Source of the DNA: an uncultured Peptococcaceae bacterium
GTDB taxonomy: Bacteria > Bacillota > Dehalobacteriia > UBA4068
Reading direction: 5' to 3'
NCBI GenBank assembly: GCA_949289995.1
Contig: CASEQE010000008.1
Coordinates: forward strand, 1 to 41,717
DNA length: 41,717 nt
Part shown: positions 16,568 to 25,536 of the stretch, piece by piece
How positions within the stretch are numbered: the first letter of the stretch is position 1
Layout: each line of letters begins with the position of its first letter
The notes under the pieces: generated by a model
Databases searched by the model: none
Told to the model about the DNA's origin: nothing
Seen by the model: only the letters and a program-made list of their open reading frames with translations
Made by a program: the position numbers and the translations under genes

Positions 16568-17737
16568 ATGGCGAAACGTTTTTTTATCGTCGTTTTAGAT
16601 AGCGTAGGGATAGGCGCCTTGCCGGATGCGGCGTCTTTTGGCGATGGTGACATACATGCCAATACTTTGGCCCATATTGCGCAGGCGACAGGGTTGCGTT
16701 TGCCAGCCATGGAACGCTTGGGATTAGCTAATATTGCGCCTTTACCGGGTATGGAACCGCAAGCTCGTCCTCAGGGCGCCTGGGGTAAAATGGCCTCTCA
16801 AGCCAAAGGTATGGATACTACTAGCGGCCACTGGGAAATGGCCGGTTTAATTTTGGATCACCCTCTGCCCACTTTTCCACAAGGCTTTCCCGCTTCGTTA
16901 ATGGAAAAGCTTGGCGCCGCTTGGGGAAGAGGGATTTTGGGCAACTGTGTCGCTTCCGGTACGGAAATTATAGCCCGTTTGGGGGAGGAGCATATTTCCA
17001 GCGGTAGCTTGATCGTTTATACTTCCGCTGATAGCGTGCTACAAATTGCCGCTCATGAAGACGTGGTACCTTTGGATGAGTTGTATGCCGATTGCCAAAT
17101 CGCTAGAGAACTTTTGCAAGGTCCATTTGCGGTGGGACGCGTTATTGCCCGGCCTTTTGTGGGACAACCTGGTGCTTTTCAGCGCACCGATAACCGGCGG
17201 GATTTTTCGTTACCGCCTCCCGATGGCGGTTTGCTGGCTAAGGTGCGTGCGGCGGGTAAACATGTCGTTTCAATCGGTAAAATTTACGATATTTTTGCCG
17301 GCAAGGATATCGACCAGGTTTTGCCGGGACATAATAATAGCCAAAGTTTGGCTTCTTTGGCTGACGCCTTGCAACACGCGGAAGAAGGCTTAATTTTTGC
17401 CAATTTGGTGGATTTTGATAGCAAATATGGCCATCGCAACGATCCAAAAGGATATGCGAAAGCTTTGGTGGAGTTTGATCAAGCTTTGCCGGCGCTTTTG
17501 GCTTTATTGCGCCCAGACGATATTCTGGCAGTGACCGCCGATCATGGTAACGATCCTTGTTCTCCCGGAACGGATCATAATCGGGAATATGTGCCCTTGT
17601 TGGTTTACGGCTCCTGCGTAAAACCGACCAATTTAGGTATTCGGGCCACCTTTGCCGATTTGGGGCAAACGGCTATCTCCTATCTGGGCGGGGAGGCGTT
17701 AAATTGCGGAACCAGCTTTTTGGCGGAAATTTTATGA
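16568..17737 (+). CDS. deoB: Phosphopentomutase
   Basis: 389-aa cytoplasmic enzyme of the alkaline phosphatase superfamily that converts (deoxy)ribose 1-phosphate to the 5-phosphate. FIVVLDSVGIGALPDA at the N-terminus holds the first metal-binding Asp. TSGHWEMAGL (near residue 83) is the substrate-phosphate region of the DeoB cap. VDFDSKYGHRND near 285 and VTADHGNDP near 325 hold the remaining metal ligands, together with GTDHNREYVPLLVYG. It starts immediately after the xerD stop codon and is followed after 33 bp by the pyrimidine-nucleoside phosphorylase that makes its substrate. Confidence 0.96.
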   Translation: MAKRFFIVVLDSVGIGALPDAASFGDGDIHANTLAHIAQATGLRLPAMERLGLANIAPLPGMEPQARPQGAWGKMASQAKGMDTTSGHWEMAGLILDHPLPTFPQGFPASLMEKLGAAWGRGILGNCVASGTEIIARLGEEHISSGSLIVYTSADSVLQIAAHEDVVPLDELYADCQIARELLQGPFAVGRVIARPFVGQPGAFQRTDNRRDFSLPPPDGGLLAKVRAAGKHVVSIGKIYDIFAGKDIDQVLPGHNNSQSLASLADALQHAEEGLIFANLVDFDSKYGHRNDPKGYAKALVEFDQALPALLALLRPDDILAVTADHGNDPCSPGTDHNREYVPLLVYGSCVKPTNLGIRATFADLGQTAISYLGGEALNCGTSFLAEIL

Positions 17738-17770
17738 GATATTTAGACGTTGAGCTGCGGAGGTAACGAT

Positions 17771-19081
17771 ATGCGAATGTTTGATATTATTGCCAAAAAA
17801 CGAGATAAAGAGGAATTGACCGCCGAAGAAATCGCATTTTGGATCCAAGGATGTCTCAACGGGGAAGTGGCCGACTATCAAACTACCGCTTTGTTGATGG
17901 CGATTCGAATCAATGGCTTTAGCGAAAGAGAAACGATAGATTTGACAAAAGAAATGTGTTGTTCCGGTAAAACGTTGGACTTAAGCGATATAGACGGCGT
18001 GAAGGCGGATAAACATTCTTCCGGCGGCGTTGGCGATAAAACTTCCTTGGTGGCTATGCCCATTGTGGCGGCCGCCGGTATTAAGGTGGCGAAGCTGTCT
18101 GGTAGAGGATTGGGCCATACCGGCGGAACCATCGATAAACTGGAGTCTATCCCGGGATTTCATGCCGATTTAGATAGCCAAACCTTTAAGCGTCAGGTTG
18201 CCGAAACGGGTATCGCCATATCAGGACAAAGCGAGGATTTGGATCCGGCTGACAAAAAATTGTATGCATTACGAGACGTTACCGCTACGGTGGACAGCAT
18301 TCCTTTGATTGCCGCTAGCATTATGAGCAAAAAATTGGCTACCGGTGCCGATGTGTTGGCATTGGACGTCAAATATGGTAGCGGCGCTTTGTTACACAAT
18401 ATAGAAGATAGCCGCCGTTTAGCTAAATTAATGATACGCTTGGCAAAAGCTGCCGGAAAAAAAGCCAGCGCTTTTTTGAGTTCTATGGAACAGCCTTTAG
18501 GATGCCATATTGGCAATGCTTTAGAAGTGGAAGAAGCCGTACAAGTATTGAAGGGTGATGGACCGGAAGATTTACGCCAATTGTCTCTGAGTATAGCCGG
18601 TGAAATCATTTGGCTTGCCGGCGTGAAAAGCGATCGGGAGCAAGCTTGGCGTTTAGCGGCAGAGTTGCTAAACGGCGGAGAAGCCTTGGATAAGTTTAAA
18701 CGTCTGGTTCAGGCGCAAGGTGGCGGCGATGATTGGGAGCAATTGGCTACCAGCCGTTTGATTTTGCCGTATAATGCGATTGACGAAGGATTTATTGATA
18801 AAATCGATACCGCTAAAGTAGGATATGCATCGCTGTTGTTAGGGGCGGGAAGATCGACGGCAGAAGATGCCATTGACTATGGGGCAGGAATTGTATTTTG
18901 CCATAAAGCCGGGGCTTATGTGCATGCAGGCGATGCCGTGGCATATTTGCATTGCCAGGATCCGCGGCAAGCGGCAGAGGCGGCAAAACTGTTGAATCAA
19001 GCCGTTTCTTTTAGTAAAACCGTGCCCAAAGCTGCGCCTTTGATTGCGGAGATCATTAGTACGGAGGATGCGACTTTGTAA
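17771..19081 (+). CDS. pdp: Pyrimidine-nucleoside phosphorylase
   Basis: 436-aa enzyme that splits uridine, thymidine and deoxyuridine with phosphate to base and (deoxy)ribose 1-phosphate, the substrate of DeoB next door. The start MRMFDIIAKKRD at 17771, after GGAGG, matches the usual N-terminus; the longer frame from 17750 lacks a site. KADKHSSGGVGDKTSL near residue 78 is the phosphate-binding signature of the thymidine/pyrimidine phosphorylase family, and KLSGRGLGHTGGTIDKLES follows. Length agrees with bacillar PyNP (about 433 aa). Its stop codon is 2 bp from the stop of the convergent dacF gene, with no terminator between them. Confidence 0.95.
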   Translation: MRMFDIIAKKRDKEELTAEEIAFWIQGCLNGEVADYQTTALLMAIRINGFSERETIDLTKEMCCSGKTLDLSDIDGVKADKHSSGGVGDKTSLVAMPIVAAAGIKVAKLSGRGLGHTGGTIDKLESIPGFHADLDSQTFKRQVAETGIAISGQSEDLDPADKKLYALRDVTATVDSIPLIAASIMSKKLATGADVLALDVKYGSGALLHNIEDSRRLAKLMIRLAKAAGKKASAFLSSMEQPLGCHIGNALEVEEAVQVLKGDGPEDLRQLSLSIAGEIIWLAGVKSDREQAWRLAAELLNGGEALDKFKRLVQAQGGGDDWEQLATSRLILPYNAIDEGFIDKIDTAKVGYASLLLGAGRSTAEDAIDYGAGIVFCHKAGAYVHAGDAVAYLHCQDPRQAAEAAKLLNQAVSFSKTVPKAAPLIAEIISTEDATL

Positions 19082-19083
19082 GC

Positions 19084-20280
19084 TTAAAAGCCCATGTTCT
19101 TTAATAAACGTAACCAAAACCTAAGCAAACCGCATTTTTCTACATCTTCAGCGACGATTAATTCGCTTTCTGCAATCAATTGATCATTTTGATATAATTG
19201 TATGGTGCCGCCATAATCGCCTGCAGCAAGCGGAGCGTCTAAATAGGCGGGGATTTCCAATCGTACGGCAGCCTGTTGATCGTCATTTTTTTTGCTGACA
19301 TACCCTATATCCGTTGCGGCTAATAAATCTACGGTCGTTTTTGTGCCTTTGGCTACGTTTGCTTGGGCAACGATTTCATTTTGATTGTAGATGGCCTGAA
19401 ATTTATAATTGTTAAATCCGTAATTTAATAAATTCATGCTTTCACTAAAATGCCCCCGCAATTCTTGGCAGCCTAATACTACCGATATGAGGCGTAATCC
19501 GTCCCGTTTCGCTGTAGCTACTAAATTTCTCCCCGCTTCTTCGGTATAGCCGGTTTTTAAACCGTCGGTACCTTCGTACCATTTCAGTAAGCGATTGGTG
19601 TTCCAAAGAGTTAATAATTGGGGTTCGGGGCGGAATTCATATTCGTAAATGGATGTATAGGAAAGCAAACCGGGCACATTTATCGCATAATAAGCTAGTT
19701 TTCCTAAATCTCTAGCGGTTGTATAATGCTCCGGATCGTGCAAACCGTGGGGATTAACAAAATGCGTGCTATCCATGGATAATTCCGCCGCTTTTTCATT
19801 CATCATAGCGATGAAATTGTCATAAGAACCGCCGATAAATTCAGCCATAGCATAAGCTGCATCGTTACCGCTGCCAACGGCGATAGCGATAAGCATTTCT
19901 TTCACCGTGCGTTGTTCGCCAGGATACAAGTATACTTGCGATCCGCCCATGGATGCCGCTTCTTCGCTAACGCTCACCATATCGTCTAAAGATACGGAGC
20001 CATTGTTAACGGCTTCGAGAATGAGCGTTAACGTCATCAATTTGGTGACGCTAGCAGGGTAGCATTGTAGATCCGCATTTTGTTCATATAAAACGTCACC
20101 GTTGATACCGTCTAATAGAATGGCGCTGCGGCAGTCGCTAAGCAAATTTGTGTTTTCGGAGTCGCCGGTGGTAGGGGCATTATCTGCTAAGGCCGGCGGG
20201 GTGCAAAAGATAAATGCCGCCGCTAATAGTAAGGCGGCGAATAATAGTTTTTTGCTTCGTATTATACTGGGGCTTTTCAT
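19084..20280 (-). CDS. dacF: D-alanyl-D-alanine carboxypeptidase DacF
   Basis: 398-aa exported S11 peptidase. The signal peptide is at residues 9-32 (LLFAALLLAAAFIFC, then PPALADN). The three catalytic motifs are YPASVTKLMT (near 74), GSGNDAAYA (near 136) and LKTGYTEEAG (near 244). A beta-rich PBP5-type C-terminal domain (about residues 300-385) is followed by a terminal basic amphipathic helix, LLRFWLRLLKNMGF, which in this family anchors the enzyme to the outer face of the membrane. GGAGGCAATT precedes ATG. In spore formers dacF is followed by spoIIAA-spoIIAB-sigF; that operon is absent here, where pdp converges on it instead. Confidence 0.93.
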   Translation of the reverse strand: MKSPSIIRSKKLLFAALLLAAAFIFCTPPALADNAPTTGDSENTNLLSDCRSAILLDGINGDVLYEQNADLQCYPASVTKLMTLTLILEAVNNGSVSLDDMVSVSEEAASMGGSQVYLYPGEQRTVKEMLIAIAVGSGNDAAYAMAEFIGGSYDNFIAMMNEKAAELSMDSTHFVNPHGLHDPEHYTTARDLGKLAYYAINVPGLLSYTSIYEYEFRPEPQLLTLWNTNRLLKWYEGTDGLKTGYTEEAGRNLVATAKRDGLRLISVVLGCQELRGHFSESMNLLNYGFNNYKFQAIYNQNEIVAQANVAKGTKTTVDLLAATDIGYVSKKNDDQQAAVRLEIPAYLDAPLAAGDYGGTIQLYQNDQLIAESELIVAEDVEKCGLLRFWLRLLKNMGF

Positions 20281-20371
20281 AATTGCCTCCCACTTTGGAT
20301 AACCTTTTAGCTAATTTTATGTAGCGGTTTCATGGAATATGTCCGGTATATATATTAAAAATGGAGGAATC

Positions 20372-20818
20372 ATGCGTATTTTAGCTTTAGACGTGGGCAG
20401 TAAAACCATAGGCATAGCGGTATCGGATCCTTTGGCCATTACCGCCCAGGGGTTGACCACCATTCGGCGAACGGAAATGGCGGCGGATCTGGACGCGATA
20501 CAAAAAATTGTCGCCGACTATCAAGTGGAACAAATTGTCATCGGTTTGCCGCTCAATATGAATGGCAGCAAAGGATCTTCCGCAGCTATGGCTGAGGAAT
20601 TGGGCGCCGCTTTGGTTGCGGCTGGGGGACCGCCCGTGCTATATCGAGACGAGCGGCTAACAACGGTGATGGCGGAAAAAGCTATGCTAGAAGGAGACGT
20701 ATCGCGCAAAAAAAGAAAAAAGATTGTAGATCAAATTGCAGCCGTATTGATTTTACAAAATTATTTGGACTTTCTAAGTCATGGCATTATGGCAGTTCCG
20801 CTCCAAAGCGATATCTGA
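20372..20818 (+). CDS. ruvX: RuvX/YqgF family RNase H-like nuclease
   Basis: 148-aa cytoplasmic nuclease of the RNase H fold, linked to 16S rRNA 5' end maturation (YqgF) and proposed as a Holliday junction resolvase. LALDVGSKTIGIAVSDP at the N-terminus has the first catalytic Asp. IVIGLPLNMNGSKG near residue 55, YRDERLTTVMAEKAML near 90 (second acidic site) and DQIAAVLILQNYLD near 120 complete the motif set. The start is ATG 20372 after TGGAGGAATC. It begins the Bacillota order ruvX - DUF1292 - mltG - U32. Confidence 0.93.
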   Translation: MRILALDVGSKTIGIAVSDPLAITAQGLTTIRRTEMAADLDAIQKIVADYQVEQIVIGLPLNMNGSKGSSAAMAEELGAALVAAGGPPVLYRDERLTTVMAEKAMLEGDVSRKKRKKIVDQIAAVLILQNYLDFLSHGIMAVPLQSDI

Positions 20819-20867
20819 ATCTATCCTATTAAGCAAATTTTTCGCACAATTGGCAAAAAACATTTAT

Positions 20868-20896
20868 TTGACATTTGTGGATAGGCCCACTATACT
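20868..20896 (+). promoter_or_regulatory. Promoter before the DUF1292 gene
   Basis: TTGACA (20868-20873) and TATACT (20891-20896) with a 17-bp spacer, 39 bp before the start codon. It lets the DUF1292 gene be transcribed apart from ruvX. Confidence 0.8.
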
Positions 20897-20934
20897 TACT
20901 AAATAATACAAGATAGCGAAGGGGAGGAACGATT

Positions 20935-21201
20935 ATGGATGAATTAATTACTTTAATCGACGAAGAAGGCGTGGAACACCAATTTGCGGTTGAAGCTTTT
21001 TTGGATTTGGACGATGAAAAGTATGCGGTGTTGCTCCCTATGAGCGACGAATATGATACGGACGAGGCTGTCATTATGCGTTTTGGCGTAGATGAAAATG
21101 GCGATGAAGTTCTGTATGATATTGAAAGCGATGAAGAATGGGAAAAAGTGGCGGATGCTTATGATGAAATAAGTGCAGACGAGAATTTATTTGAAAATTA
21201 A
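20935..21201 (+). CDS. DUF1292 protein (YrzB type)
   Basis: 88 aa, strongly acidic. ITLIDEEGVEHQFAVEAFLD and KYAVLLPMSD are the typical DUF1292 pattern; the second half has EAVIMRFGVDENGDEVLYDI. It has no membrane segment or catalytic motif. Its function is not known; the family is conserved between ruvX and mltG in many Bacillota. A strong ribosome binding site (GGGGAGGAACGATT) and its own promoter and terminator suggest high independent expression. Confidence 0.9.
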   Translation: MDELITLIDEEGVEHQFAVEAFLDLDDEKYAVLLPMSDEYDTDEAVIMRFGVDENGDEVLYDIESDEEWEKVADAYDEISADENLFEN

Positions 21202-21244
21202 TTTGTAAGTTTACCATCCACAGGCTTAAATAGTTGCTTAAGAC

Positions 21245-21279
21245 AGTCTCGGATAATTTTTTTTCCGGGACTTTTTTTA
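21245..21279 (+). terminator. Terminator after the DUF1292 gene
   Basis: AGTCTCGG (21245-21252) pairs with CCGGGACT (21265-21272) with one G-U pair, followed by T7-8. It lies between the DUF1292 gene and mltG. Confidence 0.85.
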
Positions 21280-21333
21280 TGGACAATTTTACGGTATAAT
21301 AAGGATAATATTGTCGAAATAGCGAGGTTTATT

Positions 21334-22377
21334 ATGGCTAAAAATATAGAAAGAAAATTACGTTGGCCAGTAGTCCTACTGCTGATTATAATATGCGTAG
21401 CAGCGCTTTATGGCGGCGCCCGCTTATTGTTTGCTCGCTTGGGCGCTCCGGTTACCATTTCACAGGACATAACCATTACCATTGAATCGGGGAGCGGAAC
21501 CGCCGCTATTGCTACCCAGCTGGCGGAGGCTGGTTTGATTCAAGATGCACGTTATTTTCGCTCTTATGCAAAAGATTCCGGTATTGACGCGCAATTAAAA
21601 GCCGGAGTTTACATATTTGAGGCGGGAGAATGGTCTGTAGAAGCAGTTGGACAGCTGTTGACTTCCGGAGGAAATGCAGAAACGGATGTGCGCGTCACGA
21701 TACCTGAAGGATTAAAAGTGAGTCAAATTGCGCAAATTTTCGCCGACGCCGGCGTTGCGGATTATGAAGTGTTTCTTGATTATTGTGAAAACGGCGTTTT
21801 TGATTATGATTATTTACCAGCACCCGGGACAGTCCCTGAGCCGGGTAACCGCCTGGAAGGCTTTTTGTTTCCGGATACGTATAGGATTGATCCGGACTGG
21901 ACGGAACAACAAATTGTAGATATGTTGTTGCGTCAGTTTAACAAAGTATGGGAGGATAATCAATTCCAGGCTCGCGCAGATGAACTGGGAAAAAGCGTTT
22001 ACGAAATTGTCATTATGGCCTCTTTGGTAGAAAAAGAAGCGGTAATTGAAAGCGATAGAGCTTTGATTGCCGGCGTGTTTTATAATCGTTTAGAATTAGG
22101 AATGAATTTACAATCTTGTGCGACGATACAATTTCTTTTCGATGAACCGAAAGAACAATTGCTAAATACGGATTTGGCAATCGATTCCCCCTATAATACT
22201 TACATGTATGGCGGCTTGCCGCCGGCGCCTATTGCCGCGCCGGGACTGGCTTCTTTGCAGGCGGCTTTATATCCGGAGGATAGCGAATATCTGTATTTCC
22301 GAGCCCGCACCGACGGAAGCCACCGTTTCAGTACCACTTTGGAAGAGCATGAAACCAAACAGCCGGGGGATCAATAA
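21334..22377 (+). CDS. mltG: Endolytic murein transglycosylase MltG
   Basis: 347-aa membrane-anchored lytic transglycosylase that cuts nascent peptidoglycan strands outside the membrane and so ends chain elongation. One N-terminal membrane segment (residues 11-34, VVLLLIIICVAALYGG) is followed by a LysM-like region (TIESGSGTAAIATQLAEAG) and the YceG catalytic domain. IMASLVEKEA near residue 230 carries the catalytic Glu. GVFYNRLELGMNLQSCATIQ, SPYNTYMYGGLPPAPIAAPG and FRARTDGSHRFSTTLEEH are further conserved blocks. A perfect -10 box TATAAT (21295-21300) lies upstream, with only a T-rich -35 region. Confidence 0.95.
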   Translation: MAKNIERKLRWPVVLLLIIICVAALYGGARLLFARLGAPVTISQDITITIESGSGTAAIATQLAEAGLIQDARYFRSYAKDSGIDAQLKAGVYIFEAGEWSVEAVGQLLTSGGNAETDVRVTIPEGLKVSQIAQIFADAGVADYEVFLDYCENGVFDYDYLPAPGTVPEPGNRLEGFLFPDTYRIDPDWTEQQIVDMLLRQFNKVWEDNQFQARADELGKSVYEIVIMASLVEKEAVIESDRALIAGVFYNRLELGMNLQSCATIQFLFDEPKEQLLNTDLAIDSPYNTYMYGGLPPAPIAAPGLASLQAALYPEDSEYLYFRARTDGSHRFSTTLEEHETKQPGDQ

Positions 22378-22407
22378 CAAGAAGATGCTGGATTTAGAGG
22401 TTTGCCC

Positions 22408-23649
22408 ATGAATCAGCCGACAAAAAATAAACCGGAAATATTGGCGCCTGCCGGAGATGAGGAAAAGTTATTCTTTGCTTATCGATATGGCGCTGATGCC
22501 GCCTACATTGGCGGCCGGGATTTTTCTCTTCGGGCCAATGCCGCCAATTTTGATTTGCCGCAGATGGAACGAGGTATCAGATTGGCCCATGAATTGGGAA
22601 AAAAAATCTATGTGGCGGTTAATATTTTTGCCACCAATCGCGATATTCAGGCATTGCCAGCTTATCTAACGAGATTAGGCGAATTGGAACCGGATGGTTT
22701 GATCGTTAGCGATCCGGGCGTTTTCCTTTTAGCAAAGCAGTATGCAGACAATTTACCGCTGCATATTAGCACGCAAGCGAATAATACAAATTGGCAAACG
22801 GCAAAATTTTGGGCGGCCAACGGCGCCAAACGGCTAGTGTTGGCCAGAGATATTACATTGGACGAAGCGGCGGAAATTGCCGCACGAGGCTTTTTGGAAA
22901 CGGAAATTTTCGTCCATGGGGCAATGTGCGTGGCTTATTCCGGCCGTTGTTTGTTGAGCGCCTATCTAACTGGACGTCGGGCAAATTTAGGGGATTGTGC
23001 CCAACCATGCCGTTGGCGTTATGCATTAATGGAAGAAAAACGGCCCGGCATATTTTTGCCTGTGGAAGAAGATTCTCGGGGAAGTTATGTATTCAACGCC
23101 AAAGATTTATGCTTGTTGCCGTTGTTACCGCAGCTGGCGGCAGCCGGCCATGCTTCTTGGAAAATAGAGGGACGTAATAAAAGCGCTTATTATGCCGCCA
23201 ATATCGTTCGGATATATCGGAGGGCTGTGGATGCCTATTTTGCCAGTGAAGAGACCTACCGGCTGAATCCTTTGTGGTTGGCGGAAATAGAGGCGGTCAG
23301 CCATCGCCAATATACTTCGGGATTTGCATTACATGCCCCGCAGGCCGATGCCTATCGCTATGAAGAGGGGGATTCGGTGCGAACTTATGATTTTGTCGCC
23401 GTGGCCTGCGATTGGCGCGACGGCCTTTTGCAGATTGAAGTGCGGAATCATCTTGCAGTAGGCGATCGTTTGCAGATTATTTTACCGGAAAAATGCCAGA
23501 ATATGGATTTGGAGGTGTGCAAAATGTACGATTGTAATCAAATGTCTATTAGTCGCGCCCCTCATCCTAAAGAATTAGTATGGGTGGAGTGCCAGACGCC
23601 GCCTCCAGCAACCTTGCCCTTATTGGTTAGACGAAAACGTTTCAGCTAA
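22408..23649 (+). CDS. Peptidase U32 family protein, probable tRNA hydroxylation factor
   Basis: 413 aa. EILAPAGDEEKLFFAYRYGA and DAAYIGG at the N-terminus and EIFVHGAMCVAYSGRCLLSA (near residue 170), with the Cys cluster GDCAQPCRW, define the U32 family; these cysteines probably carry an Fe-S cluster. Despite the name, family members TrhP in E. coli and Bacillus make 5-hydroxyuridine in tRNA from prephenate, and RlhA modifies rRNA. The position downstream of mltG corresponds to yrrN/yrrO (trhP1/trhP2) of Bacillus. Only one copy is seen here, closer in length to YrrO. The start at 22408 (MNQPT) is weak; TAGAGG lies 9 bp upstream. Confidence 0.88.
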   Translation: MNQPTKNKPEILAPAGDEEKLFFAYRYGADAAYIGGRDFSLRANAANFDLPQMERGIRLAHELGKKIYVAVNIFATNRDIQALPAYLTRLGELEPDGLIVSDPGVFLLAKQYADNLPLHISTQANNTNWQTAKFWAANGAKRLVLARDITLDEAAEIAARGFLETEIFVHGAMCVAYSGRCLLSAYLTGRRANLGDCAQPCRWRYALMEEKRPGIFLPVEEDSRGSYVFNAKDLCLLPLLPQLAAAGHASWKIEGRNKSAYYAANIVRIYRRAVDAYFASEETYRLNPLWLAEIEAVSHRQYTSGFALHAPQADAYRYEEGDSVRTYDFVAVACDWRDGLLQIEVRNHLAVGDRLQIILPEKCQNMDLEVCKMYDCNQMSISRAPHPKELVWVECQTPPPATLPLLVRRKRFS

Positions 23650-23668
23650 AATTGTCCAAGGGAAACTA

Positions 23669-23698
23669 TTGACAAGCGCCTATGGATTTTGTTATAAT
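23669..23698 (+). promoter_or_regulatory. Promoter of tRNA-Trp
   Basis: TTGACA (23669-23674) and TATAAT (23693-23698), both perfect, with an 18-bp spacer. The tRNA begins 13 bp after the -10 box. Confidence 0.85.
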
Positions 23699-23711
23699 TC
23701 TTTCCGTGCAT

Positions 23712-23787
23712 AGGGGTATAGCTCAATTGGTAGAGTAGCGGACTCCAAATCCGTTGGTTGAGGGTTCGATTCCTTCTGCCCCTGCCA
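23712..23787 (+). tRNA. tRNA-Trp (anticodon CCA)
   Basis: 76 nt with all four arms. The acceptor stem AGGGGTA pairs with TGCCCCT, discriminator G, and CCA is encoded. The anticodon loop CTCCAAA gives CCA, which reads UGG (Trp). The T arm has GAGGG-TTCGATT-CCTTC. No terminator is seen before yajC, 60 bp on, so read-through into the sec genes is possible. Confidence 0.97.
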
Positions 23788-23847
23788 AAAGATATAAACC
23801 GTCCAGGAGACATATAGAAAGTAAAGTATATTAAAGGTGGTGAAACA

Positions 23848-24144
23848 ATGCTTGTAGCTTCAACAAGCGCCTCTTATCTTTCCATCGCGTATATTTTGGT
23901 TATTGTTTTAGCGTTTTATTTCTTTCTGATTCGTCCCCAGAGTAAACAGAAAAAAGAACGGGAAGCCATGATGCGCTCTTTGTCCGTAGGCGATGATATC
24001 TATACCGTCGGCGGAATTTTGGGTACCATTACCAGAATGAAAGAGAATACGATTTGGTTGCGTATTTCGGAAAAATGTGAAATTGAATTGTTAAAATCTT
24101 CGATCGGTGGCGTACAAAAAAAGAATACGCTGGAAGAAAAATAA
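23848..24144 (+). CDS. yajC: Preprotein translocase subunit YajC
   Basis: 98-aa inner-membrane protein with one N-terminal membrane segment (ILVIVLAFYFFLIRPQ) and a cytoplasmic domain. The FYFFLIRPQSKQKKEREAM region and VGDDIYTVGGILGTI are family hallmarks. YajC associates with SecDF and the SecYEG translocon in the cytoplasmic membrane. AAGGTGGTGAAACA precedes ATG. It is followed by its own terminator and then secD. Confidence 0.95.
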   Translation: MLVASTSASYLSIAYILVIVLAFYFFLIRPQSKQKKEREAMMRSLSVGDDIYTVGGILGTITRMKENTIWLRISEKCEIELLKSSIGGVQKKNTLEEK

Positions 24145-24176
24145 TATCCAGAAAAATTATTGAATATAAGCTTATA

Positions 24177-24208
24177 AAATAGGCTCAAAGGAGCCTATTT
24201 TTATTTTC
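24177..24208 (+). terminator. Terminator after yajC
   Basis: AAATAGGCTC (24177-24186) and GAGCCTATTT (24191-24200), a 10-bp stem with a 4-nt loop, followed by TTATTTT. A new promoter for secD follows within 25 bp. Confidence 0.88.
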
Positions 24209-24231
24209 CTCTTGAATTGCAGGTAAATCAT

Positions 24232-24260
24232 TTGACTAGCTAAAAGTAAAGTAGTATAAT
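24232..24260 (+). promoter_or_regulatory. Promoter of secD-secF
   Basis: TTGACT (24232-24237) and TATAAT (24255-24260) with 17 bp between, 32 bp before the secD start. Confidence 0.8.
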
Positions 24261-24291
24261 ATATTTTGCTATGCGCAAAGGAGGTCTAAGA

Positions 24292-25521
24292 ATGAAGAAT
24301 CAAAGCGGAATCAAATTGGTGGCGACGGTTATCGTCATCGCGGCAGCCTTGATTTTATCCATTCAACCATTGGTGAACAATACTAATTTGGGTTTGGATT
24401 TGCAAGGCGGAGCTGAGGTCGTGTTACAGGCTGTGCCGGAAGATGGGGAAACCGTAACAGCTGAAGATATGCAGCAATTGGTTACGGTAATGAATAACCG
24501 CGTCAACGAATTAGGCGTGAGTGAACCGATTATTCAGGTTGAAGGCAACGACCGGCTGATCGTGGAGTTGGCTGGCGTCTATGATCCTGAACAAGCGATT
24601 GAAATTATTGGCAAAACCGCTCAATTGGAATTCCGCGACCCCGATGGCAACGTGTTATTGACTGGCGCTGATTTGGAAGATGCCAGCGCCATCATCGATA
24701 ATACGACAACCGCTGATAAAATGAATCAGGTTTCTTTGACGTTTAACGAAGAAGGAGCGCAAAAATTTTACGATGCTACTTCTCGTTTTGTGGGACAGAT
24801 TATCTACATATATTTAGATGATGAAGTCATCAGTTCGCCTGTAGTGCAATCGCCGATTCCCAACGGACAAGCTTCGATTTCCGGTGGTTTTGCTACATAT
24901 GAAGAAGCGGCTACTTTGGCGGCTTTGTTACGGGGTGGTTCTCTACCTTTTGATATTGAAGTGCTATCCAAGAATACCGTTGGTCCCACCTTGGGCGCAG
25001 ATTCCTTATCGGCTAGTTTGCAAGCGGCTTTACTAGGTTTTGTGTTGCTGTTTTTGTTTATGATCCTGTATTATCGCTTGCCAGGTGGTTGGGCATGTAT
25101 TTCTTTGATAGTATATGCGCTGATACTGTTATGGGTGCTGAATTTGCTGAACGCTACATTAACGCTGACCAGTATCGCCGGTTTTATTTTGTCTGCTGGT
25201 ATGGCCGTGGATTCTAATATTATTATTTATGAAAGAATTCGTGAAGAACTGCGTAAGGGTAAATCTCTTAAAGCGGGAATTGAATCCGGATTCAAGCGGG
25301 CTTTCACTACCATTTTGGATAGTAACCTGACCACTTTGATCGCTTCTATCGTATTATATTATTTTGGCACTGGTACCATTAAAGGTTTTGCCCTTACGCT
25401 TTCTATCGGTTTGATCGCTAGCTTATTTACGGCGATCACCTTTACCAAAGCTATGTTGCGTTGGATGTCTGATGTGGATTTCTTATCTGACAAAAGATTA
25501 TATGCCGGTAATTTAAAGTAG
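24292..25521 (+). CDS. secD: Protein translocase subunit SecD
   Basis: 409-aa membrane protein of the RND superfamily that uses the proton motive force to help pull preproteins out of SecYEG. One N-terminal membrane segment is followed by NLGLDLQGGAEVVLQAV near residue 30 (the D-x-x-GG motif) and a large external P1 domain. Five further membrane segments lie from about residue 240, including AGMAVDSNIIIYERIREEL, the RND signature. GGAGGTCTAAGA before ATG at 24292 decides the start; the longer frame from 24271 overlaps this site. secF follows after 15 bp, so the two are made as separate chains rather than as one SecDF fusion. Confidence 0.96.
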   Translation: MKNQSGIKLVATVIVIAAALILSIQPLVNNTNLGLDLQGGAEVVLQAVPEDGETVTAEDMQQLVTVMNNRVNELGVSEPIIQVEGNDRLIVELAGVYDPEQAIEIIGKTAQLEFRDPDGNVLLTGADLEDASAIIDNTTTADKMNQVSLTFNEEGAQKFYDATSRFVGQIIYIYLDDEVISSPVVQSPIPNGQASISGGFATYEEAATLAALLRGGSLPFDIEVLSKNTVGPTLGADSLSASLQAALLGFVLLFLFMILYYRLPGGWACISLIVYALILLWVLNLLNATLTLTSIAGFILSAGMAVDSNIIIYERIREELRKGKSLKAGIESGFKRAFTTILDSNLTTLIASIVLYYFGTGTIKGFALTLSIGLIASLFTAITFTKAMLRWMSDVDFLSDKRLYAGNLK

Positions 25522-25536
25522 TAAGGGGGGACGAAT

